Of a stretch of DNA of 64,000 bases, positions 6,878 to 14,733 are shown one piece after another. Below the pieces are notes generated by a model. It was not told where the DNA came from and did not search any database. It saw only the letters and a program-made list of their open reading frames with translations. Position numbers and translations under genes: made by a program. The DNA comes from Sphingomonas telluris (GTDB lineage: Bacteria > Pseudomonadota > Alphaproteobacteria > Sphingomonadales > Sphingomonadaceae). The stretch lies in contig NZ_JAKZHW010000001.1 of NCBI RefSeq assembly GCF_022568775.1, forward strand, positions 1,426,001-1,490,000. Reading direction: 5' to 3'. Each line of letters begins with the position of its first letter. Position 1 is the first letter of the stretch.

Positions 6878-9876
6878 GCGAATTCCTTCACTAGCAAGCG
6901 GTCCACCAGCTTCGCGAAGTCATCATCCATGACCGCCCAATCGCCGAACTCGGCGAAGCCCCAGCGACCGAACTCGCCGAGCGCGTTCACGCCGGGCACC
7001 CAGTAACTCATCATGGTGTCGCCCTTCGCCTTAGCATCCTCGCCGCGATAGCCCTTGACCTCCAGGATCAGGTTCAGCGGCTCGTCACCACCATCGTCCA
7101 ATCGCACCACGAAGTCGGGGACGTAGCGGCGCGAAATACCGCCATCGAGATATGGCACCTCAAGGCCCATGCCCTGGTTCTTCGCGTAAGCCAGCACCCG
7201 CGGATGGCTTTCGAACACGTCCGCCATGACGCCTTCCCAGTCGCTGTCGAGGACGACGTGGCTGATCTGGCACTTGGGTGGCTTCGATCCAGTCACTTGG
7301 CATGTCTTCGACGTGATGAAGTTTACGAACCTGGTCGAGCCCTTCGGATTGTAGGGGTCGAGGATCGCTTTGATGCGGGCATCCTCGCCAGCGCCGCGGT
7401 TACACGCACGGTCGATCCGCTCCGCCGCCTTGGCGAGCTGATTGAGGTAGAGGATCGCGCCGGTCGGCACTCCCTTGGTGACAAGGTAGCCCTCGTCGAT
7501 CCATCGTCGAGCAATCCGCTGGATCTGCGGAAACAGGTGCTGCTTCGGGATGCGGTCCTCGTCGAGGAAGCAGGTGTAGAGCAGGTGTTTGGCGAGGTTG
7601 AAGCTGATCGTGGAGGGCCGCAGCCCTTCCAGCACCTCCGGCGTGATGATGACTCCCTCGCCGACGATGCCCTCCATGAAGACCTTTGTCGCGCCAATGT
7701 CCTCGGGAGTTATGATGAGCTTGGAGTCTTCGGTGAACTCGGCGACCAGCCGCTCTTCGGGCAAATCGCGTCGGTAACCAGTGACCCGCGGGAACATGAT
7801 CTCCTGCTCGGACCGTTCCTTGATGGCGTGGACGCGGGTAATCGGCTTCGGCGGTCGGGGCGTGGCCACTTGTGGCTTGCCGGTGAAGTCGAACGGGATG
7901 CCCATGACGTCCGCATATTCAACGTCGAACAATCCCGTTTCGGGGTTGAGCTCGTATGACTGACGACGAAGACCGCGACCGACCACCTGCTCGCACAGCA
8001 GTTGCGTCCCGAATGCGCGCACACCGAGAATATGTGTCACGGTGTTGGTGTCCCAACCCTCGGTCAGCATCGACACCGAAACGACGCAGCGAATTTGCTC
8101 GCCCAGGCGGCCCTCGCGACCGACGGTGTTCATGACCTCGCGCAGCAGGTCTTCGTCGCTGATGTCGCCGACGCTTCCCGCGCCGCCGCGCTGGGCAAGC
8201 TCACGCTTAAATTGCTCGATCTCCGGCACAGCCATTTCGCGAAAATTCTTGTCTAGGGCGTCACCAGACTCGATCTGGCGAGAGTCGATCAGCAACGTCC
8301 TCGGCTTCGACAAACGTCCGCCATGCTCATCATAATTGCGGAACAGCTCCAGGTTGCCACCGTGGAAGGCAGCGCGCTCATCGCCCTTCTCGCCGACTTC
8401 ACGCTCGAACCCCGAAATCCACTCGAAAACCAAGCGGGAGATCGCTGTGTTCTGACACACGACAATGAACACCGGCGGCACGCCGATGCTCTCGGCCTGC
8501 CAGAGCTGGAACGTCTTCTCGTAATGGCTGTAGAGAGCGTAGAGTGCAGTCTGCAGCTCGTTCGGCAAATCGAACGGACTCATCTTGCCCGCCGCCGCTG
8601 CTGTCTTCGGCATGCTCTTGCCGATATGCTTCCACAGGTGCCGATAGAGCACGTCCTGCTGGTTCGGCAGGTTGTCGGAGACGGGCACGCGAGGGAGCTT
8701 CACGATGCCGCACTCGATCGCGTCCATCAGGCTGAAATCTGACACGACCCATGGGAAGAGCGTGCCTTCTTCATAGCCAGAGCCGCGCAGGAAGAACGGC
8801 GTCGCCGAGAGGTCGTAGATCGCACGGACGCCGACCTTGCGCTTCAACGCCTCAATGCCGCTGATCCAGAGGCGGGCAGCCTTCTCGTTCTCGGCCGCCT
8901 CCTCCTTTTCCTCGATCGTGATCTTCTCTTCTTCGCCGCCGACCTTGTGCCGGTAACAGTGGTGCGCCTCGTCGTTGATGACGTTTACATTGCGGTGGCT
9001 GAGTAAACTTCCGCAGGCTCGTTTGAGCATCTCCCCGTCGGTCTCGGTCGTGCGGATCGGTTCAGGATCGTTACCCTGGAGCAGCCCCTTCGCGACCTTC
9101 GGCGCCTGCAGAACCTCGCGGTGCTGAAAGGAATGGTAGTTGGTGATGACGATCTCAGCCTTGCGGACCTCGCCAATCATCTCCGGCGGCACGATCTCGC
9201 GAGTGACGTAGTAATTGTCGGGATCCTCGGGGAGCAGGACCCGAAGCCGGTCACGGATCGTAATGCCGGGCGCGACGATGAGGAATGCCTTGCTGAAATT
9301 CTTCGAATGGGGCTGCCTGACCGCGTTTACGGTCTGCCACGCGATAAGCATGGCCATCACCGTGGTCTTGCCGCTGCCCGTCGCCATCTTCATCGCGATG
9401 CGGAAGAGATCGGGATTGGCTTCCCGATTTGCCTGCAAGATCTGCTCGGTGAGCTTCTTCGTGGCGGAGCGTTGAGGGGCTACCTCGGTCAGCCAGATCA
9501 TCGTTTCGACAGCTTCGACCTGACAGAAGAATGGTCGCACGCCGGAGAACTCATGATTGCGCCAGTAATCGAGCAGCCGCTGGCTTGCTGCCGTCACACC
9601 CCAGTCTGCCGGGTTGGGGATGCTGCGCCACGCATCAACGTATCCTCTGACCTCGTTGATCAGAGCATTGTCGGTATAGCTCTCCAGATCGAGCGTGCCT
9701 TGCGCCGGCGCCTGCCGCTTCCTGGACTTCGGAACCGGAACGATGAACTTCGAAGGGCGGCGCCCCTTTATGGGCGGCAGGTCGAGCGGCTGCCCATGCT
9801 CGTCCAGCGGATGGTGGAGCGCGGGGATCGCGTAAGGCGAATTCAGGATCGGTTGTTCGTAGAAACTGCCCGGCAC
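6874..9876 (-). CDS. type III restriction Res-like SF2 helicase/nuclease
   Basis: 1000 residues. SF2 helicase core: Walker A ATGSGKT at 165-171, DEAH box NDEAHH at ~301-306, a motif III-like SATPF, and motif VI VVGRGLRR. At the C-terminus YVPDFVVRL (Asp921) followed by ILEVKGY (Glu939, Lys941) makes a PD-(D/E)XK endonuclease site. This is the plan of type III Res subunits. The start is GTG with GGGGGA five bases upstream, preceded by a 9-bp stem hairpin. The stop overlaps the DUF3883 start. Expected role: ATP-driven translocation or communication along DNA and cleavage of unmodified targets, with the Mod protein encoded one gene downstream. An intervening gene between Res and Mod is unusual for classical type III operons, where mod directly precedes res. 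Confidence 0.92.
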   Translation of the reverse strand: MPGSFYEQPILNSPYAIPALHHPLDEHGQPLDLPPIKGRRPSKFIVPVPKSRKRQAPAQGTLDLESYTDNALINEVRGYVDAWRSIPNPADWGVTAASQRLLDYWRNHEFSGVRPFFCQVEAVETMIWLTEVAPQRSATKKLTEQILQANREANPDLFRIAMKMATGSGKTTVMAMLIAWQTVNAVRQPHSKNFSKAFLIVAPGITIRDRLRVLLPEDPDNYYVTREIVPPEMIGEVRKAEIVITNYHSFQHREVLQAPKVAKGLLQGNDPEPIRTTETDGEMLKRACGSLLSHRNVNVINDEAHHCYRHKVGGEEEKITIEEKEEAAENEKAARLWISGIEALKRKVGVRAIYDLSATPFFLRGSGYEEGTLFPWVVSDFSLMDAIECGIVKLPRVPVSDNLPNQQDVLYRHLWKHIGKSMPKTAAAAGKMSPFDLPNELQTALYALYSHYEKTFQLWQAESIGVPPVFIVVCQNTAISRLVFEWISGFEREVGEKGDERAAFHGGNLELFRNYDEHGGRLSKPRTLLIDSRQIESGDALDKNFREMAVPEIEQFKRELAQRGGAGSVGDISDEDLLREVMNTVGREGRLGEQIRCVVSVSMLTEGWDTNTVTHILGVRAFGTQLLCEQVVGRGLRRQSYELNPETGLFDVEYADVMGIPFDFTGKPQVATPRPPKPITRVHAIKERSEQEIMFPRVTGYRRDLPEERLVAEFTEDSKLIITPEDIGATKVFMEGIVGEGVIITPEVLEGLRPSTISFNLAKHLLYTCFLDEDRIPKQHLFPQIQRIARRWIDEGYLVTKGVPTGAILYLNQLAKAAERIDRACNRGAGEDARIKAILDPYNPKGSTRFVNFITSKTCQVTGSKPPKCQISHVVLDSDWEGVMADVFESHPRVLAYAKNQGMGLEVPYLDGGISRRYVPDFVVRLDDGGDEPLNLILEVKGYRGEDAKAKGDTMMSYWVPGVNALGEFGRWGFAEFGDWAVMDDDFAKLVDRLLVKEFA

Positions 9877-9889
9877 GTTATTCCCCCAT

Positions 9890-9915
9890 CAGCCGCGGCA
9901 TACACCCCGCGGCTG
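9890..9915 (-). promoter_or_regulatory. 9-bp stem hairpin in the Res leader
   Basis: CAGCCGCGG and CCGCGGCTG pair perfectly around an 8-base loop. It sits between the HTH gene and the Res GTG start, ending about 14 bases before the start and just before its ribosome-binding site. No U-run follows, so it could be a weak attenuator, an RNA stabiliser, or a processing site separating regulator and effector expression. Seen only as an inverted repeat; function inferred. Confidence 0.4.
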
Positions 9916-9998
9916 GTTCCGAGCGCAACCGTAATAGCCAGCCTTATCCTAAGGCAACAAGCCGCAACGGAAATATCGCGCCTGGCGCTGATGGATCG

Positions 9999-10388
9999 TT
10001 ACCGACCCAAGGCTTCTCGAACCTCAGCAACCTTGGACGCAGCCAAAGCCAACTCCTCCGCGCCCCCTGCCGTGAGAACGCTCTTCACCATGTCTTCGAT
10101 CATGACGTTGAGCAGCGCTACGCGCTCTAACGCTACGATCTCCTTCAATGAGCGCTCGCGAGCTCGCTGCCGCGCCTTAGTAGTCAGCGACACCTCCAGC
10201 TCGACCAAGGTCTCAGCAACTCTGCGACCCTTGAGAGCGCCGCGACGCTTGAGCTCGCGGGAGACCGTCGCGGGTGAAACGCCGAGCTCGCGAGCGAGTT
10301 GACTACCATTCCTATGGCCGAGTTCATACGCATCGACGGCTTTGAGCCATTTCTTCTCGGTGATGAGGTTGCGGTGCTTCTTTGGCAT
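9999..10388 (-). CDS. small HTH protein upstream of the restriction operon
   Basis: 129 residues. Residues ~27-50 form a clear helix-turn-helix of the IS30/homeodomain-like type (SQLARELGVSPATVSRELKR), followed by a basic GALKGRR and an Ala/Leu/Glu-rich helical C-terminus ending in VAEVREALGR. The gene is in the same direction as the Res gene and 122 bases before it. Inference: either a regulator of the operon or a DNA-binding accessory subunit. The N-terminus resembles terminase-small-subunit or transposase HTHs, but no catalytic domain is present, so it is not called a transposase. Confidence 0.7.
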   Translation of the reverse strand: MPKKHRNLITEKKWLKAVDAYELGHRNGSQLARELGVSPATVSRELKRRGALKGRRVAETLVELEVSLTTKARQRARERSLKEIVALERVALLNVMIEDMVKSVLTAGGAEELALAASKVAEVREALGR

Positions 10389-10636
10389 CAGCGATTATAC
10401 CACGGAGTGACCGCCGGGATTTGGTTGATGCGTTCAACCGCACCAAGATTGCGACACAAGTTCCCAGACCCGCCGAAAGCGCCGGAAAACTGCCGAGAAC
10501 CAGCCGTCGATGCCGCCGCCGAAGTGGAGGGCAGATTCATTCGCCACCGCTCTAAACTTCTATTGCAGGCACACGGACCGGCAATCGAACAGGGACGACG
10601 ACGAGCAGCATTACACGCCGCCGCCCCTATCGCTAT

Positions 10637-11233
10637 CTATCGATCGCAGACGGCAACGGAGCGATCGGCGAGTGGGGTAATGAAGACCCACCGACCAACG
10701 GCATCGCTGGTGAGTAACCCTTCGCGGTGCAGCTCCAGGGCTTCGCGAACCACAGATTGTCCGGGGTTAGGCAGGGCATCGATCGACCACTCCCTATAAA
10801 GCAAGGAGTCACGATCACCACCGTGCGCCTGGAGGTGAAGCCCGAAAAGTTCAGACGCACGATCAAAGTCGGCGGCGAGCACGAATGCTTCGATCGGCGT
10901 CGGGTCTCTCATTTCAAATATGCGCACGCCCGAGAGCTCCATTTCATCGCTGTCGAATGAAGACCAGCCTTCGGAGTCGATCACCCATCCTGCATCTTGA
11001 TCGTAGCGGGCGATGCCTTCGGTCGAAGTCGCTAGGAGCGCTTCAAGCTGAATCCGCTTGTCCCGGTTGAGACCATCGAGTGCGACGAGCTCGACCGAGA
11101 ACGCCCGATCAGGAAGCTCCCGCGCTGCCGCCGAAGTTACATACATCTGCATCGCCTGCTCTTCCGAGCGTGCAGCAACGTGGGTGACAGGGAGACCAAT
11201 GGGTTCGATCTTATAGAGCTTGAGTAGTTTCAT
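10637..11233 (-). CDS. hypothetical island protein
   Basis: 198 residues from the ATG at 11233, which has AAAGGTGA six bases before it. A longer frame from 11317 lacks this support. Acidic, mixed alpha/beta sequence beginning MKLLKLYKIEPIGLPV, with no signal peptide, membrane segment or catalytic motif that I recognise. The middle part (GVRIFEMRDPTPIEAFVLA) and the C-terminus (EALELHREGLLTSDAVGRWV) resemble cargo genes of mobile elements without known function. It lies between the restriction operon and the integration module, with about 250 bases to the HTH gene, so probably its own transcript. Confidence 0.55.
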   Translation of the reverse strand: MKLLKLYKIEPIGLPVTHVAARSEEQAMQMYVTSAAARELPDRAFSVELVALDGLNRDKRIQLEALLATSTEGIARYDQDAGWVIDSEGWSSFDSDEMELSGVRIFEMRDPTPIEAFVLAADFDRASELFGLHLQAHGGDRDSLLYREWSIDALPNPGQSVVREALELHREGLLTSDAVGRWVFITPLADRSVAVCDR

Positions 11234-11950
11234 GAGATTCACCTTTCTATTTCGAATGAACCTCATGGTTATGGTCAGCTCGTAATGGATGCGGGTGGCT
11301 TCTGCATGGAAGCTCATGGGAAGTAGGTAGCGGCGTTCCGCCGCTACCAGGCGCCGCCTCCGCTTCGCTCCGGCGCTCGCCTCGTCTTTTTCAAGAAGAC
11401 TTCGAGTCCAATCAAATCAATATCTAAGGCTTCCCAAAGAAGCATATCCCCCCTGCACACGGAGTGACGGCACAAGGGCGGCATCTCTCGTATGCAAGGG
11501 GATTGCGACTTCCCATGAGAAGTGGAGAAGGGCCTATGTAGCTCACAAGGCGGTTCGGCGGAGTCCGTGACCGAACCATCAGACCCCCAATCCGCTGCCG
11601 TAGCAGCACTCGGTTATCCAGGTATTTGGAAACACCCCGGCTTTGCTCTCATCTTCCACGAGGCCGGGGCAGGGAGTTGCGGCGATGCAGAGCTCCCATC
11701 CTTTAAGGCGTCCTTTCGTCTCGCGCCCCCTAGAGCGCTAAACCGGGCCGACAACCGGCGACGCCGATCTTCCCTTCGCTCGCACTGCTCGTAACGCCGG
11801 TCTTCGTCCCGGTATCGCCGTTGCGCCGGTGAATGCCGGCTCCAATCTCATGTGCGTATGGCAGGAACCTGTCGGTCCCAGTGAGGCCATAATACTGCAT
11901 GTCTGTGTGTTGTTCAACACTCAATCGGGCCATGCCGAACGTTTGAGGGG
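11234..11950. other. 717-base gap with one strong inverted repeat, no convincing gene
   Basis: Short frames on both strands have skewed composition and no recognisable product. At 11326-11348 GGTAGCGGC and GCCGCTACC form a perfect 9-bp stem with a 5-base loop. It lies ~95 bases upstream of the hypothetical gene start, and could be a terminator for leftward transcripts or a leader structure. The rest holds several GC-rich short inverted segments. A structured RNA cannot be excluded. Confidence 0.4.
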
Positions 11951-12484
11951 TTAGCCGTCCCGGTCGATGAGAGCGGGAATCAGGTCTAGAAGGCTCCGAT
12001 CATCTGAGGACAATCCCTCTCGATGCATTTGAGGGAATATCTTCCGCAGTTGCTGCAAAGCGGCGATCTCGTGAACAGACAGCCAGCGCGAGCCAGGGTC
12101 GGGATCGCGAACGACATCCTTGAGCACTCTTTGATGTTCGGAGCTGAGATCGCTGAGTGGCTTTCGAGCGATCGTCTCCAGCTCATCTACGAAGGGATCT
12201 ACGGCTGCAGTTATAAGACGCCAATCCACGCCTGGATGTCGTTGTTGGAGAACCTCCTGCAAAAACTGCTTTTCAGGAAGGCCGACCTCGCGAGCGATGT
12301 CTAGCGCTCGGTCCAAAGGAATAGGAACGCGGCCGGTGGCCATGTGACTGAGCACTACCGGCTGTTTGTATTCCAGACGGCGACCAATCTCGCGAAGACT
12401 CAGGCCCCGCTCCATTGCGGCAATCCTCAGGCCAGATGCCAGCATCCGAGCTGCGGGTGTCTCCGCCCAACGGTGTTCAGTCAT
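11951..12484 (-). CDS. XRE-family HTH transcriptional regulator
   Basis: 177 residues from the ATG at 12484 (MTEHRWAE). The N-terminal ~70 residues contain a Cro/CI-type helix-turn-helix (LSLREIGRRLEYKQPVVLSH). The C-terminal part is acidic and helical without a recognisable protease or ligand domain, so it does not look like a LexA/CI-type self-cleaving repressor. It is transcribed divergently from the excisionase/integrase pair across a 50-base gap that holds a 14-base palindrome. Inference: repressor of the integration genes and of itself. Confidence 0.8.
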   Translation of the reverse strand: MTEHRWAETPAARMLASGLRIAAMERGLSLREIGRRLEYKQPVVLSHMATGRVPIPLDRALDIAREVGLPEKQFLQEVLQQRHPGVDWRLITAAVDPFVDELETIARKPLSDLSSEHQRVLKDVVRDPDPGSRWLSVHEIAALQQLRKIFPQMHREGLSSDDRSLLDLIPALIDRDG

Positions 12485-12516
12485 GCTCAATTTCCCAGCT
12501 AGACTCTGCTTTATGT

Positions 12517-12530
12517 GTGTTATATAGCAC
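12517..12530. promoter_or_regulatory. candidate operator between XRE regulator and xis/int
   Basis: GTGTTATATAGCAC is a near-perfect 14-base palindrome (one mismatched pair). It lies between the divergent starts at 12484 and 12535, and its AT-rich centre TATATA could also serve as a -10 element. The position is ideal for one XRE dimer to control both directions. Binding is inferred. Confidence 0.5.
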
Positions 12531-12534
12531 CCAT

Positions 12535-12861
12535 ATGACAAACGTTAGCACGCAAATCCAGTCCCCGCCGCTCGAACCTCCCATGCCACCAGCGAAGCCG
12601 TTCACGCCAGAAACCTTGGCAAAGCGGTGGAGCTGTAGCGCGGAAAAGGTCCGTCAGATGATCCATCGTGGAGAGCTCGCCGCGTTTTCACTCGGCAAGC
12701 TTTTCCGCATCCCCGTCACCGAAGTTGAGAGATACGAATGCGCCAACTTGCGCCCTGTGCAGAATACGAACTCGTCAGTTACCGTGGAAAATATGCAGTC
12801 GCGATCGGTGCCGGAAAGCAGCGTCGTCGATATTCGCTTGGCACGAATGACAAAGGCTTAG
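12535..12861 (+). CDS. excisionase-like helix-turn-helix protein
   Basis: 108 residues from ATG 12535, which sits just after the palindrome. The earlier in-frame ATG at 12415 would run through the divergent regulator start. Residues ~20-65 form a MerR/excisionase-type winged helix: FTPETLAKRWSCSAEKVRQM, then HRGELAAFSLGKLFRIP. Such proteins bend DNA at attachment sites and set recombination direction. The last 124 bases overlap the integrase in another frame, an unusually long overlap that probably couples expression. The C-terminal ~35 residues are low in recognisable structure, as expected from a dual-coding stretch. Confidence 0.8.
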   Translation: MTNVSTQIQSPPLEPPMPPAKPFTPETLAKRWSCSAEKVRQMIHRGELAAFSLGKLFRIPVTEVERYECANLRPVQNTNSSVTVENMQSRSVPESSVVDIRLARMTKA

Positions 12862-13724
12862 CTCGCGTCCGAGCGGAAGAGGTCTGGCAAAAGCTGAATG
12901 CGCCAGCCTCCGAACGGGTTGAAGATCTTTGGAAGTCATATCTCGCTGACCGCCGTAAGGATCGGAAGGATGTCACCCGACAGGAGAACGCCTGGAAGCA
13001 CCTCCAGCCAGTATTCGCGCACTGTCTTGGGACTGACGTCAGCAAGGACGACTGCCGGGCCTATGCGAAGATGCGGCAGCGCTTTGGTGCAGCTCCAGGA
13101 ACAGTGAGAACCGAGCTCGAATACCTCAGGGCTTGTCTAAATCTTCGCTACGGTCGCGGTCACAATCGAGTTTGGCTTCCCACTGGCAGCCCACCTCGCG
13201 ATCGATACCTGACGCGAGATGAGTTCGACACGCTGCTGAGCAATGTCGAGACCGCGCATGTGCGGCTCTTCATCATTCTCGCACTCACCACCGGCGCCCG
13301 CATGAGCGCAATCTTGGAGCTCCGGTGGGACCAGGTGGACTTCAAACACCAGACGATCAACTTCAACTCACCAGAGCACGAGCAGACTAACAAGCGACGC
13401 CCCGTCGTGCCTCTCAATCAACGCGCCCTCGCCGCCCTTGAGGAGGCTGCTCGCGGCGCTTTGACTGGATTCGTTATTGAGTGGAGCGGCGAGCGCGTAA
13501 AGAGCATTAAGAAAGCTATCAGGATGGCCGCGAAACGCTCTGCGGTCCCATGCTCGCCACACGTCTTTCGCCACACGGCCGGCGTTTGGATGGCTCAAGC
13601 AGACGTGCCGATGCAGAAGATCTCGCAGTTCCTTGGCCATACCTCGACCAGGGTGACCGAGCGAACGTATGCACGCTACAGCCCGTCTTTCATGAAAGAT
13701 GCCGCGGCGGCCTTGGAGTTCTGA
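12738..13724 (+). CDS. tyrosine-type site-specific integrase
   Basis: 328 residues. The catalytic set is complete: Arg188 (TTGARMSAILEL), His275-x-x-Arg278 (PHVFRHT), His301 (LGHTS) and the nucleophile Tyr311 (ERTYARY). A core-binding helical domain precedes it at about residues 60-150 (SYLADRRKDRKDV). Length is normal for phage/ICE integrases. The start lies within the excisionase-like gene. The tRNA-Val gene, the likely attachment site, begins ~830 bases downstream. Inference: mediates insertion and excision of the island. Confidence 0.92.
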   Translation: MRQLAPCAEYELVSYRGKYAVAIGAGKQRRRYSLGTNDKGLARVRAEEVWQKLNAPASERVEDLWKSYLADRRKDRKDVTRQENAWKHLQPVFAHCLGTDVSKDDCRAYAKMRQRFGAAPGTVRTELEYLRACLNLRYGRGHNRVWLPTGSPPRDRYLTRDEFDTLLSNVETAHVRLFIILALTTGARMSAILELRWDQVDFKHQTINFNSPEHEQTNKRRPVVPLNQRALAALEEAARGALTGFVIEWSGERVKSIKKAIRMAAKRSAVPCSPHVFRHTAGVWMAQADVPMQKISQFLGHTSTRVTERTYARYSPSFMKDAAAALEF

Positions 13725-13739
13725 TTGAAGGCTAGGGCT

Positions 13740-14411
13740 CTATTCAAGCGCAGAACGTGCATAGCGGCATTTGGGAAACTCGGAGCAACCGTAAAACGCT
13801 CCGAACTTTCCTGAGCGCTGGACCAGCCGCCCCAGGCATCCATCGTTTGGACAGGGAGGCCCAGGCGCTTTGTCAAAGAGAAACCCCGATTGTCGCTCGT
13901 GGCGTTCTGATCTTAGCTTGCGATGCGCTCGCTTCTTGAACTCCCAGGGGTGGATATTCCCAGTCTGCGCCCAGATCCCGCGTCGGTTCCGGCGAGCTTC
14001 GTCTAGAGCATCGAAATATCGTGCATCCGGTTCGTAGCGATCCAAGACCCACGCCCAGCCGTTCAGCACCATCTCAAGCTCTATATTCCGGCACACCGAG
14101 CCTTCGTGCCGCAAGTAAGGAACCGCGACGATCCGGCCATGCCCGTCGATGATGCGGCCAGTGTCCATCTTGAGAAGAATACCAAGGTCCACCCACCGGC
14201 CTCCAATCAAGCTCGTAAGGAAGTCCCTCGCTTCGTAACCGCCAGCTTGCCCCAGCTCCGGCGCGTCGATGAAGCCAAACCTAACAGCGGTCTCAAACTC
14301 AAGATCGCGACCTGGGATCGAGATGCGGGTTAGAAAGCCGTCGCCATCGAATATTCGAAGCACCGGAACCCTAAGGGTGTCATCTCCAGGTTCCTCCGGC
14401 GCAATGAGCAA
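13740..14411 (-). CDS. thermonuclease (SNase) family protein with C-terminal topoisomerase zinc ribbon
   Basis: 223 residues. The N-terminal ~140 residues follow the staphylococcal-nuclease fold: VLRIFDGDGFLTR, FGFIDAPELGQ, then NGWAWVLDRYEP and RRGIWA, with the Asp and Arg/Glu positions largely kept although divergent. Residues ~185-220 are a topoisomerase-type C4 zinc finger: CPNDGC ... GAFYGCSEFPKC. No signal peptide is seen, unlike most SNases, so it probably acts in the cytoplasm. The zinc ribbon suggests ssDNA or damaged-DNA binding. It lies between integrase and tRNA, convergent with the integrase (15-base gap), as island cargo. Inference: nuclease linked to the island. Confidence 0.8.
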   Translation of the reverse strand: MLIAPEEPGDDTLRVPVLRIFDGDGFLTRISIPGRDLEFETAVRFGFIDAPELGQAGGYEARDFLTSLIGGRWVDLGILLKMDTGRIIDGHGRIVAVPYLRHEGSVCRNIELEMVLNGWAWVLDRYEPDARYFDALDEARRNRRGIWAQTGNIHPWEFKKRAHRKLRSERHERQSGFLFDKAPGPPCPNDGCLGRLVQRSGKFGAFYGCSEFPKCRYARSALE

Positions 14412-14557
14412 GGTCGTCTCCCCGCTCTTTTCATCCTACACCGGGACCGTTCAGATCAAGCGCGTCAATACCAACACGTCGGTGCAGTTGAACCAGCCGA
14501 CCGCTGCAGAGCAGACCATCCAGACTTCTCTAAATCTCTGATCTCAGAGAAGAAAAA

Positions 14558-14632
14558 TGGTGGGCGTGGCAAGGATTGAACTTGCGACCCCTGCGATGTC
14601 AACACAGTGCTCTACCACTGAGCTACACGCCC
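14558..14632 (-). tRNA. tRNA-Val (anticodon GAC)
   Basis: 75 bases including an encoded CCA. The acceptor stem GGGCGTG pairs with CACGCCC, the D-arm contains TAGCTCAGTGGTAGAGC, the anticodon loop TTGACAT carries GAC (reads GUC Val), and the T-arm is GGTCGCAAGTTCAATCC. Discriminator A precedes CCA. Its 3' end faces the integrase-bearing island, so it is also the likely attachment site. Confidence 0.95.
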
Positions 14633-14733
14633 ACTCGGGAACGGGCATGTAGAGAGCGGCGGCGGGGGACGCAACCCTTCCAAAGACATCTAATGCAGTT
14701 GCTTCGCCCGAGCTCAGATGAGACGATGCCGCC

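Larger units (their letters stand above)
1..14557. mobile_element. genomic island abutting tRNA-Val (left end outside window)
   Basis: Seen: an integrase gene, an overlapping excisionase-like gene, a divergent XRE regulator and a restriction-type operon fill the sequence left of a tRNA-Val gene whose 3' end faces this block. Base composition is visibly less GC-rich than the core genes to the right. Known: tyrosine integrases commonly insert elements at tRNA 3' ends, leaving a short direct repeat of the tRNA end at the far boundary. Inference: the element starts at about 14557 and extends left beyond the window. The second copy of the tRNA 3' end was not seen inside the window, so the left boundary and exact size are unknown. 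Confidence 0.65.

Noticed and set aside
1..10388. DISARM or BREX assignment of the island operon
   Set aside because: PLD, methylase and helicase are present, but no DUF1998 protein, PglZ or BrxL/BrxC-type gene was seen.
9999..10388. IS30-like transposase fragment
   Set aside because: Only an HTH similar to those enzymes; no DDE residues, no inverted repeats.
14269..14541. 90-residue plus-strand frame next to tRNA-Val
   Set aside because: Mostly antisense to the nuclease gene; the unique tail is too short to judge, possibly a remnant.
14520..14557. Inverted repeat beside tRNA-Val as terminator
   Set aside because: CTTCTCT/AGAGAAG pair, but the T-run precedes the stem on the tRNA strand, so it does not fit intrinsic termination.
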